Positions 42,509 through 55,560 of a stretch of 64,000 bases of DNA are shown here, piece by piece. Positions within the stretch are counted from its first letter, which is position 1, and each line of letters starts with the position of its first letter. The DNA is from Cycas panzhihuaensis (taxonomy: Eukaryota; Cycadophyta). The notes beneath the pieces are model-generated. The model saw only the letters and a list, made by a program, of their open reading frames with translations. It made no database searches and was not told where the DNA came from. Where the stretch lies: assembly GCA_023213395.1 (NCBI GenBank), contig CM041465.1, positions 44,089,741 through 44,153,740 of the forward strand, given 5' to 3'. The position numbers and the translations under genes are program-made.

Positions 42509-42559
42509 AATAAGCAAAAGGGAAAAGAAAAAGTAGTAGATGATTATCCAAATGCTAAA

Positions 42560-43540
42560 GTGGAAATTGATCATTTCGAGTTGACAAAACGAACCTTGAA
42601 GGAAGCTACTCCGAAAGAAGAGGAAAAAGCATTGCCTATGGGGAAACCAGAGACAAAATACGTGTATGTTAGAAAGAATAAATCAAAGGATAAAGCACCT
42701 ATGGCTTGTAAAGAGCAACCTCATCCACAGTTGGTACAAGCTAAGGAGTTGTTTGTGGGTCTATTGGTGGAAGGTATACCTCGTATGTTATTATTAATGG
42801 AGAAACTAGTGAAACAACTACAATTGACAATCCCATTGCAACAAATAATCGAATGGATCAAAGCCAAAGTGTTGCAACAAAAAGAAGTTGCAAAAAGTTT
42901 GAAAAAGATTATGCCATCTTTGGACCTTGATACAATGGTCACAATTACAATATTGGGTGAAAGATTTCAAAAAGTAATCGTTGATGGCAAGGTGGTACTG
43001 AATGTACTGCCAACAATGACATGGAACAAATTAGGAAGCCCCAAGTTGGAAGTCGCTACATACTCCTTGAAATTGGCAAATGAGCTATTTGGTGAAACTT
43101 GTGGGTAAATTACCAAGCGTTAAAGTTGATGTAGCAGGAATTGCAATGAGAATCGACTTTACCATTGTGGAAACCAAAATAGAGATGGTGCTTATTCGGC
43201 GTTACTAGGTAGCCCATGGCTATATAAAATCGTTTGCTTGTAGAGTCGAAGGGATGTAACTTTCACCCTATCGGATGGAGGTAACGAAGTAGTCCTCCCC
43301 ATGCTAGGGAAGAGTTCTATCGAGGTAGTTCTAGATGATGCCTCCAACACAACTATTGCCAGCGACGAAACATCGTCATCCTTCGAGGAAACAAACTTGT
43401 ATCATGCGGCAGAGGAATCAACGGAGCTAATTAATTCCCAAGAATATGAACTGAATTGTTTTGGAGAAATATACAACTCCTCAGATGACGAGAGAACAAC
43501 GAAGTTTGTAGATTTTTGGTTTCAAGAAGCATATGAGGTT
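42560..43540 (+). pseudogene. Gypsy G2 protease and linker start
   Basis: Frame 42560-43105 carries LTIPLQQIIEWIKAKVLQQ and IVDGKVVLNVLP, where G has IVDGGAAVNVLP. After frame changes near 43105 and 43210, GEIYNSSDDERTTKFVDFWF reaches 43545, where element D is inserted. The active-site neighbour Gly is Lys here. The linker has the same STxxSDETSSS-type composition as G. Confidence 0.85.
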
Positions 43541-43545
43541 AACCC

Positions 43546-44095
43546 TGTGAAAATGGCCAAATGGCCTTACAATCCCAAGATCTAGAAGCTATATTCACTC
43601 TAGTTCTAGAAAGCAAATAAACTATACTAAAAATGAAACTATGAGATCAAATATGAGCAAGATCAAGCATGAAGAGAAAGAGCAAAAATGATACCAAAGA
43701 TGAGGAGTTGGAATTGGTCCAACCTCTAAATGAATAACAGTTTGATTAGTAAATTGGAAGCATAACAATATAGCTCCAACTCTATATGAGAACAATGAGG
43801 AGAAGTCTCAATATACAGAGTGAAAGGAGAGACCTAAAGCATTGGATGTTTGACAAGTGTCAAACATCCAAGGTACGTGCCTTGCATGTAGGACATATGT
43901 CCTTTTAGGGCTCTCAAGTGAGAAAAAGCGCATGGAGGTCCATTTGACCCTTTAGTAACAATGTTGTGTCACTACGAAAGAATGTGGGTGTGCACTTTAT
44001 CACTTAAGTGATCAGTCACCTCTAAAGTACAAAAGTATAAATATTACATGAAAAATAAAGTACATAGGCTTAACATGTAAATATAAGGTTTAACA
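43546..44095 (-). repeat. 3' LTR of element D
   Basis: 550 bp, partner of 50644-51192. It contains the hairpin TTGGATGTTTGACA / TGTCAAACATCCAA near 43845-43875. Same family as the solo LTR at 1771-2345. Confidence 0.93.
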
Positions 44096-44149
44096 CCCCC
44101 CCTTACTGTTTACAATGTTAAGTCGAACACCTAGACCATCTCTAAATTT

Positions 44150-44617
44150 TACAATTTTTTCTCTACCAAGTGGCTTGGTAAAGATATCTGCTATCTATTG
44201 TTTTGTCGGTCTATACTGAAGGTTGATCTCACCACTTTGCACATGCTCTCTGATGAAGTGATGATGAACCTCAATATGTTTGGTCCTTGCATAAAAGACC
44301 GGATTCTTGGCCAACTTGAGCACACTTTGATTGTCGCAATAAATCCTGGTGGGATGATCCTGCTCAAGTCCAAGCTCTCCAAGAATCCGTCATAGCCAAA
44401 TAGCTTCACAAGCTGCACTGACTGCAACTTTGTACTCTGCTTCCATGGAAGACAAGGTAATATTGGGTTGCTTCTTGCAACTCCACGAAACAACTACTGA
44501 ACCAAGGGTAAAACAGTAACCTGAGGTTGATCTCCTGCTATCTTGGCAACTTGCCCAATCAGAATTTGAGAACCCTTCCAGAGTAAAGTTCTCATCATGT
44601 GCATACTCAAGGCAATG
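44150..44617 (-). pseudogene. Copia D RNase H
   Basis: The minus strand from about 44617 to 44150 keeps CDNQSVLKLAKNPVFYARTKHI-type blocks and EVHHHFIREHVQSGEI. It ends in ADIFTKPLGREKIVKF-like residues. These are the standard copia RNase H signature and C-terminus. Several stops are present. Confidence 0.85.
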
Positions 44618-46150
44618 CTACACCCCTTTGATGTATTTGAGTATGCATTTAGCTACATTCCAATGCTTCTGATTGGGTTGAGACATGTATCTAGAGCAAA
44701 TCCCAACTGCAAATGAGATATCAGGGCGAGTGTTGGTGAGATAAATGAGATTCCCAATCAACTGTCGATAAACAGTGGGATCTGCAGGTTCAACTTCCTC
44801 GTTGAGAGTAAGCTTTGTGCCATTCTCCATGGGTGTAGGCACTGGTTTGCAGTTGTGCATCCTGAACCGCTGCAAAATGTCCCAAGAATATTTTGCTTGG
44901 TAAATAAAGATATAGCCTGGTTGTTGCCATACCTCAAAGCCTAAGAAATAATGGAGAAGTCCAAGATCTGTCATCTTGAAACTCCTCTTCAAGTCATCCT
45001 GGAGAATTTATACCATCTTAGTGTCATTGCCAGTGATCACTAAGTCATCTACATACAAAACAATGAAAATGGCATGGTCTTTCCCAACTTTGGTGTACAA
45101 GTTAGGATCTGAAGTAGATCGATGAAATCCATGTCTCAAAAAGTAATCATCAATCTTTGATTACCAAGCTCTTGGAGCTTGTTTCAAGCCATACAATGCC
45201 TTTTTTAGGCAACAAACTAAATGCTCCTTGCCTTGTACCTTATAACTAAGAGGTTGCTCCAAGTATACCTCCTCATGAAGATCGCCATTGAGAAAGACAC
45301 TCTTCACGTCCATCTGAAAAATTGGCCATTTACATTGAACTGCTAAGGCCAAGATGAGTCTGATGGTGTTCATGTTAGTCATTGGTGCAAAAGTCTCCTC
45401 ATAATCTATGCCTTCCTTTTGTTTGAACCCTTTTGCCACAAGGCGGGCCTTTTGGTGCTTAAGTGTACCATCAGAATGGAATTTGGTCTTGTAGACCCAT
45501 TTACAGTTGATTGTCTGTTTGTGTTTAGGCAATTCGACCAAATTCCAAGTTCCATTCTTTTCCATAGAATGGATTTCTTCATTAATGGCACCCTTCCAAT
45601 TTTCGATTTTAGAAGCATCCTCAAATGTGGAAGGCTCATCAACACATAGCACTTCAACCATAAGTGCAAAATTTGTTTGTTGCCTATATCTTGATGGACG
45701 TTTTCCTTCAACAATTTGGTTGTCTTGCACTGTTTGAGTATACCATTTAGGTAACTTTTTTATTGGTGTGACTTGAACCTCAAGATCTTCTGGTCTAAGT
45801 GGTTGATCAACAGAAGATGTGCTAGGATCAAGTGGAGCTAAGTCTGATGAAGTGGACAATCCAACAGGTGCAGATGATGTACATGGAGTTGAAGATTGAG
45901 AGGGAAGGAAAGCCTCAACAATCTTTTTGGCTTTGTCAATGGGGGGTTGGATGGATGCTGTATCCAACTCCTTATGATCTTCTTCAGCAAAGATTACATC
46001 TCTTGAGAGATGCATTTTCTTTCTAATGGGGTCATACAACTTGTAGGCTTTGCTATGAATGACATAACCTACAAAGATGCAGTTTAGACTATGGTTGTCT
46101 AATTTAGTTCTTTGCTGATCGGGGGATGTGCATATAAGCAGTGCATCCAA
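44618..46150 (-). pseudogene. Copia D integrase end and reverse transcriptase
   Basis: The open frame 46150-45161 carries NCIFVGYVIHSKAYKLYDP and HLSRDVIFAEED (integrase C-terminus). It then has KKLPKWYTQTVQDNQ, TWNLVELPKHKQTINCKWVYK, LKHQKARLVAKGFKQKEGID, FQMDVKSVFLNGDLHEEVY and ALYGLKQAPRAW. A stop at 45158 and some frame loss follow, then YVDD (45044-45055) and the open frame 44992-44618 with MTDLGLLHYFLGFEV and NLIYLTNTRPDISFAVG. It is well conserved. Confidence 0.92.
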
Positions 46151-46232
46151 AAGTCCTCAAATCGTTGATAGTTGACTTTTTGCCAGACCATGCCTCCTCT
46201 GGTGTGATGTCGGTGACTGCTGTTGTTGGACT

Positions 46233-47226
46233 TTAATTTGCCACATAGGCAGCTGTGTGGAATGCCTCCTTGATGGCTCGAGTAAGTCCCTTTGCATGCA
46301 TCATTGCTTTGGGTTTGTTAGCCAAAGTTCTATTCATTCTTTCGGAGACTCCATTTTGTTGAGGAGTGTGAAGAATAGTATGTTGTCTCCGAATACCATT
46401 GTCCTTGCAGAATTTAGTGAATTTGTTTGAAGTAAATTCACCTCCAGTGTCTGTCCTTAGTGTTTTGATAGATTGGGTAGACTCGTTCTCCACTTCACAT
46501 TTGAATTCTTTAAAACTTTTGAAATGCTTCAGACTTATGCTTGATGAAGTAAACCCAAATTTTATGGGAGAAATCGTCAATGAAGGAGATGTAGTGCAAA
46601 GTTTCTCTAAAGGATGTGGTGGACATAGGTCCACACAAATCTGAGTGTACTAATTGCAAAGGATATGATGCACACCAAGCTTTGCCTTTAGGGAAAGGCA
46701 AGCGATGTTGTGTCCCCATTATGCATGCTTCACAAAGACATTTTGTGCCATACATCTTTGGAAGCCCATGTACCATATTTTTGTTCACCATCTGCTTAAG
46801 ATTGTCTAAGCTCAAATGGCCTAGACGTTGATGCCAAAGTTGCATCTTGGGCAAAGTTTGAGTGACAATGGAACCAGAGTAAGCAGAATCAAGTATTATG
46901 TTATTAGCATCCAATTTGTAGAGGCCATGATCCTCATATCCAACAGCTACTACTTGGCCATTTTTGTCACTTATTATACATTTCCCATTCTTGAACAAAA
47001 TGCTCATTTGTTGCTTGTCCAATTTGCTAACAGATAGCAAGCTCTTCTCCATGGAAGGTATAAAATAGGCATTGCCATTGGGAAATGTAGAGGAAGGATT
47101 GGAAGGAGAATGGAATAGAGCGATTGTGCCTATGCCAGAAATCTTAACAGATTCATTGTTGCCGAAGGTCACTGATTGACTTTTTCCTTCCTTGTTGTCA
47201 CAAAGGAGTTCTTCACTCCCAATCAT
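46233..47226 (-). pseudogene. Copia D integrase zinc domain and core
   Basis: Frame 47226-46510: LWHQRLGHLSLDNLKQMV to CLCEACIMGTQHRLPF gives the zinc domain. LVHSDLCGPMSTTSF and HYISFIDDFSHKIWVYF then follow. A frameshift near 46520 leads into LRTDTGGEFTSNKF and NGVSERMNRTL (46634-46233), giving the second Asp and the Glu. The protease residue block lies just upstream at 47226-47275. Confidence 0.9.
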
Positions 47227-48308
47227 GTGTTGAGTAGCTCCAGAGTCAATGATCTAAGTTTGATCAACCTTGGATGAATGATAAGCACAAAACAGTTTGT
47301 CCTCATCTGCAAATTGATTGAAGTGGCGTTGATTGCCACCTCTAAAACCCCCCTTCCTCTTTAACCTCCTCAATAAGCACCTCGATTTGGTCGAGGGGGT
47401 TGCTACCGCTGCTGTTGTTGAAATCTCTATTGTTGGAATTACTACCGTGGCTACTGTTGTCTCTGATTTTGCTGACGTGGATGCTGCTGATGTTGTCGTG
47501 TGTGCTGAAGATCTGATTGTTTCTTCCTACAATCAAGTGCTATGTGGCCAACTTTGCCACAATAATGACAAACAACATTGGTCTTTAAGGAACCAATGTT
47601 CATGTTCCCAAACTGCTTTGAAAGTGCAGGTTTGGGATTCTGCTTGGCCTTTGATTTGGCCATGAATGCGCTTGATGTGGATGGTCCGTCATCATCGTCC
47701 TTGATGTAAATTTGCTCCTCTTGAAGCAACAAGCTTTCAAGTTCATTGAAAGACACTCGTTTGAGTGAATCATCTCGTGTAGTGGAAGAAATAAAGCCAT
47801 TGTAGTCCTTAGGCAAGGCTTTGACAATTGTTGTTATAAGCTCATCTCTAGAAGAAGGACTACCTAATGTATTCAATTCATTACATACCTCCTTGATTGA
47901 GGAAAGAAAAGCCGACATAGGCTTGACAATTTTTACCAAATACAATTTAGCTTTTACCATCAATATGCGAGCTTCATCTCACCTTTCATACAAGGAGGAC
48001 AAAATGTCCCATGCTTCCTTGGAAGTCTTTGCACACACAATATTTTGATCTACATGAACATCAATAATCATATGTCGGAATGCTAAAGCAATTTCATCTT
48101 TGGCTTCCCAAGCAGCAATAAGAGCATCATTAAGATGAACAATTACACCATCATTTATAGTAGGTACAGGTCGAGGTATCCTTCTAGAAACATAATCCCA
48201 AAACTCATTCATTATCAAGAGATTTTGAGTGATCATTTTCCATTCTTGATAGTTGTCTTGTCCTGTTAATCTGATGGTACATGCATTTAGCATATTAATT
48301 GTAGTCAT
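47227..48308 (-). pseudogene. Copia D gag and protease start
   Basis: The ATG at 48308 opens MTTINMLNACTIRLTGQ with NYQEWKMITQNLLIMNEF (copia Gag start). A stop at 47979-47981 follows SSLYER. The next segment reads LLLQEEQIYIKDDDD, then a knuckle CHYCGKVGHIALDC (47529-47570). Protease active-site residues IIDSGATQHM follow near 47260, with TAG in place of the usual Trp before them. Confidence 0.9.
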
Positions 48309-50627
48309 GTTAAAGTTGTAAGGCTTGAAGCTAGCAGATAACTTGGAAACTCAAAGCTTTCGTCGCTTAAGTTCCACCTTCTAATAAAACCAACAGTTAT
48401 GATCTTATTAGAAGATCCAACAACTGAATGGAATGATGAGGAGTGGAGGACTAGGCTAAGGAGTTGGTCCAACCCCGATCTATAGAGGAGATCCAATAGT
48501 TGGCCAAGTTAAATTTAGGACAATGCAGGTAGGGTTGATCTGTATGAACGTACTATGCTTTCCCTGGGATTCACAGCCCCAATAACACCCTTTTCAAACC
48601 TCCTTTTCCTCAAGCAACCTTAATTGTCGTGCATTGACCATATAGTCGGTTGGTCCCCTAAGGAATGCACCAAGATTAAGGTTATTTCAAAGGCAAGGTT
48701 TGAACATTTTTCGAGCCTTTCCTACTCGATTTTAAAGTTCATTTTTAGAGGATTGAAGTGGACTTTAGAGTAAATTTTACTTGGATAATGTTGATGCTTG
48801 ATTTAATGTTTACAATGATAAAGAGCTTCAAAGAGAAGCAACCAAGTACATTACAATAAACACTTTGAGTGTTTTACAAGAGCACATTAGTGTGAAATAG
48901 TGCTATCACATCCAAGTAAAAGAAAGTGCTTGAGTACAATGTGAAAATGTAAGCACTTTGAAGAAGATGCTAAGTTCTTCAATGAAGAAAGAGCAAAGTC
49001 TTTGTGTTGAAAATGCAAGTGGGTTCCTTTTAATGCTTGAAAGCGAGAGGAAGATCACTTGCAAAATTTGAAAATGCCAAGGACCAAGTGTTGGGACTTT
49101 GAAATAGTCCCAACGATCAACAAAAAATGAGTGATTTTATTAAGATACAAGTCTCATTGAGCCCTTTTTGAGACTAAAGGAAGGTGGTCACCATGCAAGG
49201 TGCCTTACGAAAAGTGTTGAAATAGTGATGAGGATCACTTTAACAAAGTCACAACACTTAAAAATCACTCCTTTCAATGCCTTTTAACACTTGCAAACAT
49301 GAAATAAGTGTTAAATAAGGCAAAAAATGCCAAAAAACAAAGGTTGAAATTTAACTTTTTTTTACAACTTTCAGCAGCAAGAACACCACGCAGGGAGCCT
49401 TGATTGAAGACTTACACCAAGTAATTTTAATCTCTAAAGATGAGTAACTATTTTAGCTTAGTGATTTGATGAAATCGCTAAGTACAATGAAGATTTTAAA
49501 CACCAAAAAACAAAAAACAAAAAAAGATTTTTTCCTTAGATGATTTAAGCCAAAAAGTCTTAAATGACTAAAAAGACTTAAAAAATAAGGAAAAAATAAT
49601 ATTTTTTAATGGGAGGAGTTATTAGAAGAAGCTTGATGAACTCTATTGACTTAATATGAAGTCACTATGATTAAAAATCTGAAAAGTCACCAAAAGAAAC
49701 TGAATTTGTCTTAAAAAAAAAAAGTGATTTTCTAATAAAAAAGTGACTTAAATAAGAACTTAAGGTAATTGAACTTTATGTAAAAGGGAATATTCATAAA
49801 AGTATAACATAAGGTACAAAAATAAAAAGTTTGATTTGAATTTTTCAAAATAAAAAAAGGCTACTCATAGCAGCGTGACTTGGGCAGCTCCCATGGACAT
49901 GCAAATGATGAGAACAGCATGTAGAGACCTCTTTTTGTGCTAAAAATTCGGAAGGAGGAGCGCCCTACTGGTATCCAGCTCCCTCTAAAATCTCAAGGCG
50001 TTTCGTCAAATGTGCAGAGAATTGCAAGTAATTGAAGTTATGGCTGGTCACACATCCTTGAAAAAGGAAAACTAGAGCCGTACGGTTGTCTAGGGTTTTA
50101 AACCCTCATATTAATCACTGAAACTCTTCAATTGAGTGCCTTTCTGTGCATGCGAAGTCGAGATGTGGACAGCCAACCTGATGTAAGAAAAAAGAGTGAA
50201 AAATAGTAATTTTTGTGCTTTTTTAGTGAGGTTTCGGGGTTGAAAATGCCCAAAAATTGATCCACAGCCTGCAGGGGGCCTCAAACTTCAAGTAAATTCA
50301 GTCTGAGAGCTTCAAATGGATGGAGAATAGCTCAGCACCCAAATGTGAGGAAACAATTAGCTGAAAAACCTAGTTTTGATGAAAAACACAAGGAAAAAGT
50401 GAGTAAACGAGCTCAAAAACTCAGCTGGTAGTCTGAAAAAAATTTCAGATCTGAGAAATATGCCTTCTCCAACCTTCAGCACTGCTCCACAAATCTTGAT
50501 CTGCAGTTGTAAGTCTAAAACATGCCTTAGATCGCCTTCAGAAAGCGAAGGTCGTCACCAAGGGGTAGTAGAACCTACTTTGAATCTCCTTTGAGCAAGA
50601 AAAATCGAGCAGGAAACTAGTCTTCTC
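48309..50627 (-). other. Long leader of element D, no gene
   Basis: 2.3 kb between primer-binding site and gag start. AT-rich, with A- and T-tracts (49500-49800) and no coding homology. Together with B this makes two copia elements with leaders over 2 kb. Confidence 0.6.
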
Positions 50628-50629
50628 TA

Positions 50630-50641
50630 GCTCTGATACCA
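50630..50641 (-). promoter_or_regulatory. Primer-binding site of element D
   Basis: Minus strand TGGTATCAGAGC, 2 bases from the 5' LTR; exact methionine type. Confidence 0.92.
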
Positions 50642-50643
50642 AA

Positions 50644-51192
50644 TGTGAAAATGGCCAAATGGCCTTACAATCCCAAGATCTAGAAGCTATATTCACTCTA
50701 GTTTTAGAAAGCAAATAAACTAGACTAAGAATGAAACTATGAGATCAAACATGAGCAAGATCAAGCATGAAGAGAAAGAGCAAAAATGATACCAAAGATG
50801 AGGAGTTGGAATTGGTCCAACCTCCAAATGAATAGCAGTTTGATTAGCAACCGGCGAGATAACAATACAACTCCAACTCTATATGAGAACAATGAGGAGA
50901 GGTCTCAATATATAGAGTGAAAGGAGAGACCTAAGGCATTGGATGTTTAACAAGTGTCAAACATCCAAAGTACATGCCTTGCATGTAGGACATATGTCCT
51001 TTTAGGGCTCTCAAGTGAGCAAAAGTGCATAGGGGTCCATTTGACCCTTTAGTGACAATGTTGTGTCACTAGGAAAGAATGTGGGTGTGCATTTTATCAC
51101 TTAAGTAATAAGTCACCCCTAAAGTACAAAAGTACAAATATTACATGAAAAATAAAGTACATAGGCTTAACATGTAAACATAAGGTTTAACA
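50644..51192 (-). repeat. 5' LTR of element D
   Basis: 549 bp. It runs TGTGAAAATGGCC to TTTAACA on the plus strand. Small differences from 43546-44095 only. The hairpin near 50942-50968 has one G-to-A change in the stem. Confidence 0.93.
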
Positions 51193-51197
51193 AACCC

Positions 51198-52250
51198 TCA
51201 ATCTTTTCAATGCAACCTACTATCTCTATGTAATGCTAATGACATAAAAGTAAATATTGATTCTTCTGAGTATCCTAGCGACCATGACAATACAATAAAT
51301 AGTATAGGGGATGAATGTAGGAATGATGTAGTTAATATGATTCAAAACAAAATCCTAGAGCTCAACCCTAAACCTTGCTCCAACCCCAAGCCTTGCCCTT
51401 ACCCCGACCCCTTTCCAAATACCAATCCCCAATTCTCGATCGCAACCTTCCCTCTACCTCCAATGTGGGTCCTGAGGTAAATAGCCCTCCCCTATCCCCA
51501 TTCCATCTCGAGAAAGGGAGTAACAACCCTTCCTCTTCTTCTCTTGTGGTACACCCACCTAGTGAGAGGTTTTCTTCTTTAGAAAATGTTATAGTTATCA
51601 GTACCAAGCCCACAATAGAAGAAGAAGAAGATGTAGGAAGTATCCCTTGAGATCTTGGTCTAGGCGAATGTGTAGTTATTCTAGAGAATAGGAAACACAG
51701 GCCCTATATTGGTGATCATGTGAAACCCTTTTTTGGAGATCAGTTGTATGGAACTACCTATTTAATCCATTGTATGGAGTATTGGATCGACACAAGGATA
51801 TTAAACAAAGTGAAATGGGATTTGGACTTTGTATTAACATTGAGAGGACCAACATGGTATTGGCATTTTGCTTACCAAGACTCTTTTCAAAATTGGGCCA
51901 ATCTTCAAGTAGCGTTTAGGATTTGCTTTGACCCTCTTGACAAACTAAGTGTTCCATCATTCTATGTAGGGGATTGCCCTAGAAAACGCATCCAACGATG
52001 TAAGAATTACTAGGTATCCTAAAGCCTTCCTAGGAGTAGTTGGAGCCATCTCTTTTTCCATACCCTAGGGAGAATAAGTAAGAAATAGATGCTGGGAAAG
52101 GAGAAAACCCTAGACGCATCCTGGAATAACTTAAAGAACTCCTTTATTAAGACCTTTTCGAACTCACCCTATGGCAAAACAATTGATAAAATACGCAAGC
52201 ATATTAGGAAACTGAGTATGGAAGTAGAATAACCAAAAAGCGTATCATTA
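51198..52250 (+). pseudogene. Gypsy G2 linker and second Gag-like module
   Basis: QSFQCNLLSLCN, then a Pro/Ser-rich linker (PSTSNVGPEVNSP), then the module MKPFFGDQLYGTTYLIHCMEY (51720 on). Its two Gag-like blocks are LRGPTWYWHFAYQDSFQNW and, past stops, GRISKK, stop, MLGKEKTLDASW, followed by LKNSFIKTF. Same order and spacing as in G (34864-35376). Conservation of this insert in a diverged copy argues that it is a normal part of the family and not a mutation of one element. Confidence 0.82.
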
Positions 52251-52459
52251 GCACGTACAGGAGAAAGTAGGGAATTGAGGAGGAAGAGGAAAGTCATAAT
52301 TATCCTCCTCAATATACTAAAGTCAATCATGGGGAACACAAGATAGAATGCACTCCAACCCATCAAATGAGTGACAAGAACAATATAGAAACAACAAAAA
52401 TCAATTTGGGAACTGTAGAAAACCCAAGAAACATACTTATAGGAGACTATTAGGATGAT

Positions 52460-53520
52460 AGAACAATAGCAGAGCACAAGTTTTATTCAAAGAATATCGC
52501 AATGTCTATGCATGGTTGTACAAAGACCTAAAGGGCATTCCTCCGAAGATTGTGATGCACCATAGCGATTTAATTGATGGAACCAAACCAGTAAAGCAAA
52601 GACCTTATCGCATGAACCCAAAGTATAAAGAAAAGGTAAAAGTCAAACTTGACAAGATGCTAGAAGCGGGATACATTTATGAAATCAACTGCAACGATTG
52701 GGTAAGTCCTGTAGCAGTAGTACCAAAGAAAAATAGGACGATACAAGTCTGTGTGGATTATAGACAATTGAACAAAGTAATAGAAAAAGATCCATTTTCG
52801 TTACATTTCATAGAGGATGTATTGGAGATGGTAGGAGGAGATGAGGTGTATTCATTTACAAATGGCTTTAGCGGGTATAATCAAGTGCAAAATGCCCCAA
52901 AAGATCAAGCCAAAACAACATTCATAACTGAATGGGGAACCTACACATATCGGGTAATGCCCTTTGGCCTTACCAATGCACCAGCCACATTCCAATAGAC
53001 TATAATAAATATTTTTCAGAAAATGATTGTAGAGAAAGTCGCAACGTTCCTCGATGACTGGACATCGTATGGATTGACGATAAATCACATGGGCAACCTA
53101 CATGAAATGTTGCAGATTTGTAGGGAGAATAACCTTTGCTTAAATCCAAAAAAATGTACCTTTTTGGTGCCGTTAGTGAATTTCTAGGACATATTGTAAG
53201 TCATGATGGATTGCTGACAGATCCAACAAAAGTTTCAGCAATTGTGCACTTTCCAACACCCCTTACGAAGAAACAATTAAAAAGCTTCTTAGGGTTGATT
53301 AGATATTATAGAAAGTTCATCAAAGGATATGCATGTATCTCTAGTCCATTGGAGGAATTGCTAAGAAAAGATGTGGATTTGCACCGAACAATAGGATGCA
53401 TTCGAGTCCCTGAAAATAGCTATCATATCTGCACCTATATTGTGGTTCTCGAATTGGGAAAAGATATTTCATGTACATGTGGATGCATCACAATATGCAA
53501 TTGAATGTATATTGGCTTAG
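52460..53520 (+). pseudogene. Gypsy G2 reverse transcriptase
   Basis: LYKDLKGIPPKIVMHHSDL, MNPKYKEKVKVKLDKML, WVSPVAVVPKKNRTIQVCVD, YRQLNKVIEKDPFSLHF, FSGYNQVQNAPKDQAKTTF and PFGLTNAPATFQ. A TAG at 52996 follows, then the catalytic FLDD at 53047-53058 (Tyr changed to Phe, as in G). Further on are GHIVSHDGLLTDPTKVSAI and FLGLIRYYRKFIKGYA. A frameshift near 53155 divides it. Confidence 0.92.
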
Positions 53521-53990
53521 CCCAGTGATGAGAAGATGGAACATCCTATCTACTTCGCAAGTTGGAAGTTGACACGAGTGGAACAAAACTACACTACAAC
53601 TAAACAAGAAGGACTTGGGATGGTGTATGCATTGCAAAAATTTCAACATTATCTATTGTCTAATCCATTTATATTCTTTGTGGATCCCCAAGCCCCGATG
53701 TATCTAGTAAACAAACCCATAATGAGAGGGCGGATTAGTAGATGGTTGATGTTGTTCCAAGAATTTACTTTTAAAATAATGGTCAAACCTAAAAAAGCAC
53801 ATGCGATACTTGACCAACTCTCAAGAATTGATAATGGGGAAGAAGCTACAGGAGTATCTGATGATTTCCCAAATGCAACACTATTTAGCATAGATGTAGT
53901 TCTGACTATGTGGTACAAAGGGATTCCAGAGTTTCTAGCAACAAAAGAATTACCACTTGAAATGGACAAAACTAAGCACAGAAATTTTGT
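53521..53990 (+). pseudogene. Gypsy G2 RNase H
   Basis: The open frame 53536-54018 carries HPIYFASWKLTRVEQNYTTT, MVYALQKFQHYLLSNPF, FFVDPQAPMYLV and GRISRWLMLFQEF, then KPKKAHAILDQLSRI. D-P in FFVDP replaces D-H of G. It continues into the linker before integrase. Confidence 0.9.
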
Positions 53991-54019
53991 TCGCAAAGTG
54001 GAACCGTATCAACTAATCT

Positions 54020-55170
54020 AGGGGGAATTGTATCAGCTTGGGCCAGACGAGGTGCTTTGTCATTGTGTTAAGCCATATGAAACTAAATAAATCATGGCCC
54101 AAGCACACGAAGGAATAGTAGGAGGTCACATGGGGAAGCTGGCCACTTGGAGAAAGATGTTATCAGCTGGTTTTTGGTGGCCCACAATGTTTGAGGACAT
54201 GAAGAAGTGGATTCAAAAGTGTAACTATTGTCAAAGAGTGGGGAAGCCAAGTCAACAAGATTATCGACCTCTCAAACTAATTCTATCACTCATACCATTT
54301 GAGAAATGGGGACTTGACTTCATGGGGCCTATCAAGCTGGCCACCCGATGATCTCAAGCTCATTATATCTTAGTGGCAATCGATTATATGACGAAATGGG
54401 TGGAAGCACGGCCATTATGGAAAGCAGATTCGAAGAGTACAACATGATTCTTATATGAAGTGATCATAACTTGTTAGGGATGCCCATGAGAGATTGTGAG
54501 TGACCAAGGAGCACACTTCCTCAATCAAACTATAGAAATTTTGACATCTACATTTATGATTAGCCATCGAAATTCAATGCCATATTACCCTCGCGCTAAT
54601 GGACAAGCAAAGATTTCGAACAAAATTATCGGAAATTGTTTTCGGAAGATATGTGACGTGGATATATCCAACTAGGCAAAAAAGTCATCGTTAGTGCTAT
54701 GGACATTCAGAGCAACGTACAAAAGGGCAACTGACAAACACCATTCTGATTGGTATATAAAGTAGAATCCATTCTTTCGATAGAATTTGAGATTCCAAGT
54801 TTGAGGATTGTTGTGTAGTGTCAACTCGATGATTTCCGCTCCTTACGAGAATGCCTCAAGCAGTTACTACTATTGGAAAAAACGAGGTATATGGCAAAGT
54901 GGTTGCAAATCGTGGAAAAAACAAGGCAAAAACCATGGCACGATCACCATTTGAGGTCACCACAATTCCAAGAAGGTGACCAAGTATTGCTTTATGACAA
55001 CAAATTTTGAACACACCTAGGGAAGTTGAAGATGCAATGGTTAGGGCCATACATCGTCAAGAAGATCTTCGAGAATGGATCAGTCAGATTACAAGAAATT
55101 GATGGCCCTCAGCTGCCAACATTGGTCAAATGGCAACTAGTTAAAACCCTATTACAACTAAGGTATGGTT
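54020..55170 (+). pseudogene. Gypsy G2 integrase
   Basis: Zinc domain AHEGIVGGHM and CNYCQRVGKPSQQDY. Core start WGLDFMGPIKLA, then YMTKWVEARPLWKAD and EIVSDQGAHFLNQTI, then YPRANGQAKISNKI, where the catalytic Glu position reads Lys. Past 54700 the frames are broken, but LGKLKMQWLGPYIVKKIF (about 55020-55070) is the C-terminal block. The Glu to Lys change alone would kill it. Confidence 0.85.
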
Positions 55171-55484
55171 AACTCACTAGAGGAATCGACTGGTTGTACT
55201 ATACGTGTTGCTTGACATTAAAAGGCAATCAAGGTTGTCTTGGGACCAGGGAATGATTCTGATCTAGTACGTAAACTCAAAAATGCAAAAATATTTAAAA
55301 AATGAGAAAAAATAACCATAACTCCTATCATTCACTTAAGCAATATGCCAAAAAAAATAGGGAGAGAAGAGGGAGAAAGAAAAGAAAAAAATGGCAAAAA
55401 TAAATATTGAGGACAAAATAGAAGTGACAAAAATCAGGTAAAAAAATGAATGGATTTGTAAAAAATGATAAAAATCTAAATTTT

Positions 55485-55560
55485 AAGTATACGTACCTAC
55501 AAAATACACTATACTTAACAAAAAGGTACGGTGTCAAGTATGCATATAACAAAATAATAT
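55485..55560 (+). repeat. Residual tandem-repeat unit of G2
   Basis: Plus strand TATACGTACCTACAAAATAC and AAAAAGGTACGGTG resemble, in reverse, the units of the array in G at 31228-31700. Only one or two are left here. Confidence 0.55.

Larger units (their letters stand above)
43546..51192 (-). mobile_element. Ty1/copia retrotransposon D, full length
   Basis: LTRs lie at 43546-44095 and 50644-51192. A perfect 5-bp duplication AACCC (43541-43545 and 51193-51197) flanks them. It has an exact methionine-type primer-binding site at 50630-50641 and a purine tract (minus strand GTAAGGGGGG, 44096-44105). Gag, protease, integrase, RT and RNase H follow in copia order on the minus strand, broken by stops and one or two frameshifts. 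It is inserted into the pol linker of G2. Confidence 0.95.
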